From assembly GCA_043818215.1 (NCBI GenBank), contig JBDRGC010000268.1, positions 1 to 6,074 of the forward strand: 6,074 nt of DNA, written 5' to 3'. The notes beneath the pieces are model-generated. The model was not told where the DNA came from, did not search any database, and saw nothing but the letters and a program-made list of their open reading frames with translations. How positions within the stretch are numbered: position 1 is the stretch's first letter; each line of letters begins with the position of its first letter. This document shows, piece after piece, positions 4,831-6,074 of this stretch. The position numbers and the translations under genes were made by a program. This DNA comes from JBDRGC01 sp043818215 (GTDB lineage: Bacteria > Chloroflexota > Anaerolineae > Anaerolineales > UBA11858).

Positions 4831-4885
4831 TCAAGTGACGCACTTTGGTGGGCAAAAAAAACAATTATGGCCTACCCCTTTCATC

Positions 4886-4892
4886 GGAGGAG
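4886..4892 (+). promoter_or_regulatory. Ribosome binding site that fixes the lipoprotein start
   Basis: GGAGGAG lies eight bases before GTG 4901. It shows that the frame open from ATG 4769 is not the true start; the 44 codons before GTG translate repeat sequence. Confidence 0.75.
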
Positions 4893-4900
4893 ACACTACA

Positions 4901-5968
4901 GTGCTGCGATTGACACCCAAACATAGGATTATCGTTTTATTGATCATATCGACTGTCTTCCTGACAGGCTGCAATGGAACCATTCCCGGACTTGCTCCCA
5001 CGCAGACGAACACACCTGTCCCCACGAATACTCCCACCCCCACAGAAACCCTGACCCCCACGGTCACACCGCTGCCCCCGGTGGGGGTGCTGCTGGCGCC
5101 CCCGGAGGCCGATTCTGAGCTGGTGGAGGAGATGCGAACCCTGTTGTCAGAGTGGATTCCCGCGCTCGGATATCGTTTTCAGGTGCGTCCTTCGCTCACC
5201 TTAGCTGATCTGGATCGAGATGAGTTCAAGCTGATCGTTGTCTTGCCGCCGGCCTCGGATTTGGGAACGCTGGTCGCAGCCGCACCAGAGGCCCGCTTCC
5301 TGGCCGTTGGCATTCAAGGTCTGGAACCAGCCCCAAATCTGAGCATGATCGGCTCCGACGGTGACCGCCTCGACCACCAGGGCTTCATCGCTGGCTACAT
5401 GTCCGCAGTGATCACCCCGGATTGGCGCACCGGCGTGATTGGTGTGGCCGACTCAGGTGCAGCTGTGGAAGCCCGTCAGGCTTTTGTGACCGGTGTGGAA
5501 TTCTTCTGCGGGTTATGCCTGCCCACCTATCCCCCTTACTTCGAATATCCTTTGTATTTCGAGTTGAATACTGGCGCTGATACCGTTGAGTGGCTGGCCG
5601 CAGCCGACTTTATGATCCACCGCTCTGTGGAGACCGTGTACGTTGTGCCCGGCGCCGGGGATGACGCCATGCTGCGGCACCTGGCTCAGTCGGGCGTGAA
5701 CATAATCGGCGGCGTATCTCCCCTCAATGATATTGGCGGCCAATGGGTAGCCTCGCTGCGTTTCGATCCCTTCCAGGCCTTCCAGGATTTCTGGCCCGAT
5801 TTTGCAGCCGGGCTTGACGGGCAATCCATCACTGTGCCACTTGCCATCACAGATGTGAACCCGAAGCTGCTCAGTCCTGGCCGCCAGGGCGCGGTCGAAG
5901 AGATTCTGGCCGACGTGCTAGCGGGTTTTGTGGATCTGGGGATCGAAACACCGGAGGAGAACCCGTGA
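4901..5968 (+). CDS. BMP/PnrA-family substrate-binding lipoprotein
   Basis: The protein has 355 residues from GTG 4901. Residues 1-24 are a lipoprotein signal: basic MLRLTPKHR, a hydrophobic core, and lipobox LTGC with C24 as the lipidated cysteine. Residues 32-60 are a P/T-rich tether. Residues 61-345 form a periplasmic-binding fold of the basic membrane protein family, with ARFLAVGIQG (131-140), the conserved HQGFIAGYMSAVIT (159-172), and TGVIGVADSG (177-186) opening the second lobe. Family members such as PnrA bind nucleosides for ABC uptake. No permease or ATPase gene follows, since repeats start at the stop codon, so partners are elsewhere or the protein is a sensor. The C-G-L-C motif at 203-206 is unusual for the family and might form a disulfide. 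Confidence 0.87.
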   Translation: MLRLTPKHRIIVLLIISTVFLTGCNGTIPGLAPTQTNTPVPTNTPTPTETLTPTVTPLPPVGVLLAPPEADSELVEEMRTLLSEWIPALGYRFQVRPSLTLADLDRDEFKLIVVLPPASDLGTLVAAAPEARFLAVGIQGLEPAPNLSMIGSDGDRLDHQGFIAGYMSAVITPDWRTGVIGVADSGAAVEARQAFVTGVEFFCGLCLPTYPPYFEYPLYFELNTGADTVEWLAAADFMIHRSVETVYVVPGAGDDAMLRHLAQSGVNIIGGVSPLNDIGGQWVASLRFDPFQAFQDFWPDFAAGLDGQSITVPLAITDVNPKLLSPGRQGAVEEILADVLAGFVDLGIETPEENP

Positions 5969-6074
5969 GGCGGGTGGCGAATGGCGGATGGCGGGTGGCG
6001 AATGGCGGATGGCGACTAGCGAATGGCGAATGGCGGGTGGCGACTGGCGGGTGGCGGGTGGCGGGTGGCGGGTG
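5969..6074 (+). repeat. GC-rich heptanucleotide array, 15 units, continuing past the window
   Basis: Fifteen in-phase 7-mers cover 5969-6073: GGCGGGT, GGCGAAT, GGCGGAT and GGCGACT types, with one AGCGAAT. The first unit begins at the base after the TGA of the lipoprotein gene. The first six units are two repeats of a 21-mer (GGGT, GAAT, GGAT endings), pointing to expansion by higher-order duplication. The last four units are identical, as expected of recent slippage. Confidence 0.92.

Larger units (their letters stand above)
4221..4853. mobile_element. Inverted-repeat-bounded cassette carrying a four-helix-bundle gene
   Basis: The left end, GCCCACCAAA (4221-4230) then 4241-4261 (starting GTGCGTCATTTGAATTAC), pairs in inverted orientation with 4823-4853. 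The 10 bp block is perfect and the 21 bp block matches 19 of 21. The left arm holds ten extra bases (4231-4240) between the blocks. Inside each arm lies an AT-rich heptad array. The single gene in the middle is complete. No transposase is present. The unit separates two divergent genes. Alternatively, the arms are two copies of a dispersed repeat that landed on either side of the gene independently. Confidence 0.55.

Noticed and set aside
4221..4853. Diversity-generating retroelement
   Set aside because: The four-helix-bundle protein resembles Avd in fold, but no reverse transcriptase, template repeat or variable repeat is visible in the window.
4769..4900. N-terminal 44-residue extension of the lipoprotein ORF
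   Set aside because: The sequence translates heptad repeats and the cassette arm, and it would bury the signal peptide. GTG 4901 has a strong ribosome site followed by a standard lipoprotein signal.
5969..6074. CRISPR array
   Set aside because: The units are 7 bp with no spacers and no cas genes; this is a simple tandem array.

Overview
The window looks like a chromosomal, repeat-rich stretch from a member of the Chloroflexota (Anaerolineae-like). This rests on Pro/Thr-rich linkers tethering extracytoplasmic domains, a DUF389-SH3 protein, an antitoxin ending in NFPREDI, and many dispersed palindromic repeats between moderately GC-rich genes. The assignment is an inference from style; no rRNA or marker gene is present.

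Layout. 1-900 (-): 5' part of an MFS transporter of FLVCR/SLC49 type, cut by the window edge, with a structured leader and a possible promoter/operator at 958-1110. 1158-1606: two direct copies of a ~180 bp MITE-like element. 1603-2086 (-): an antitoxin gene split by a second, 226 bp inverted-repeat element. Exact removal of that element restores an 85-codon frame, and the position where a PIN-type toxin would start is occupied by the first element family. 2114-2190: GC-rich heptanucleotide array. 2194-3441 (-): DUF389 membrane protein fused through a P/T-rich linker to an SH3-like domain. 3465-3547: REP-like palindrome. 3588-4058 (-): soluble P-type-ATPase-like HAD hydrolase. 4131-4164: perfect 15 bp hairpin. 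4221-4853: a unit bounded by inverted repeats, carrying a four-helix-bundle gene (23S rRNA intervening-sequence-protein family) and arrays of AT-rich heptads. 4901-5968 (+): lipoprotein of the BMP/PnrA substrate-binding family. 5969-6074: second GC-rich heptad array, running off the window.

The genes do not form one pathway. Two cell-envelope proteins (DUF389-SH3 and the BMP lipoprotein) and an MFS transporter suggest envelope and transport functions, while the intergenic space is colonised by at least five families of non-coding repeats. The most informative events are the element-disrupted antitoxin whose toxin is missing, and the four-helix-bundle gene framed by inverted repeats, which looks like a small mobile cassette.
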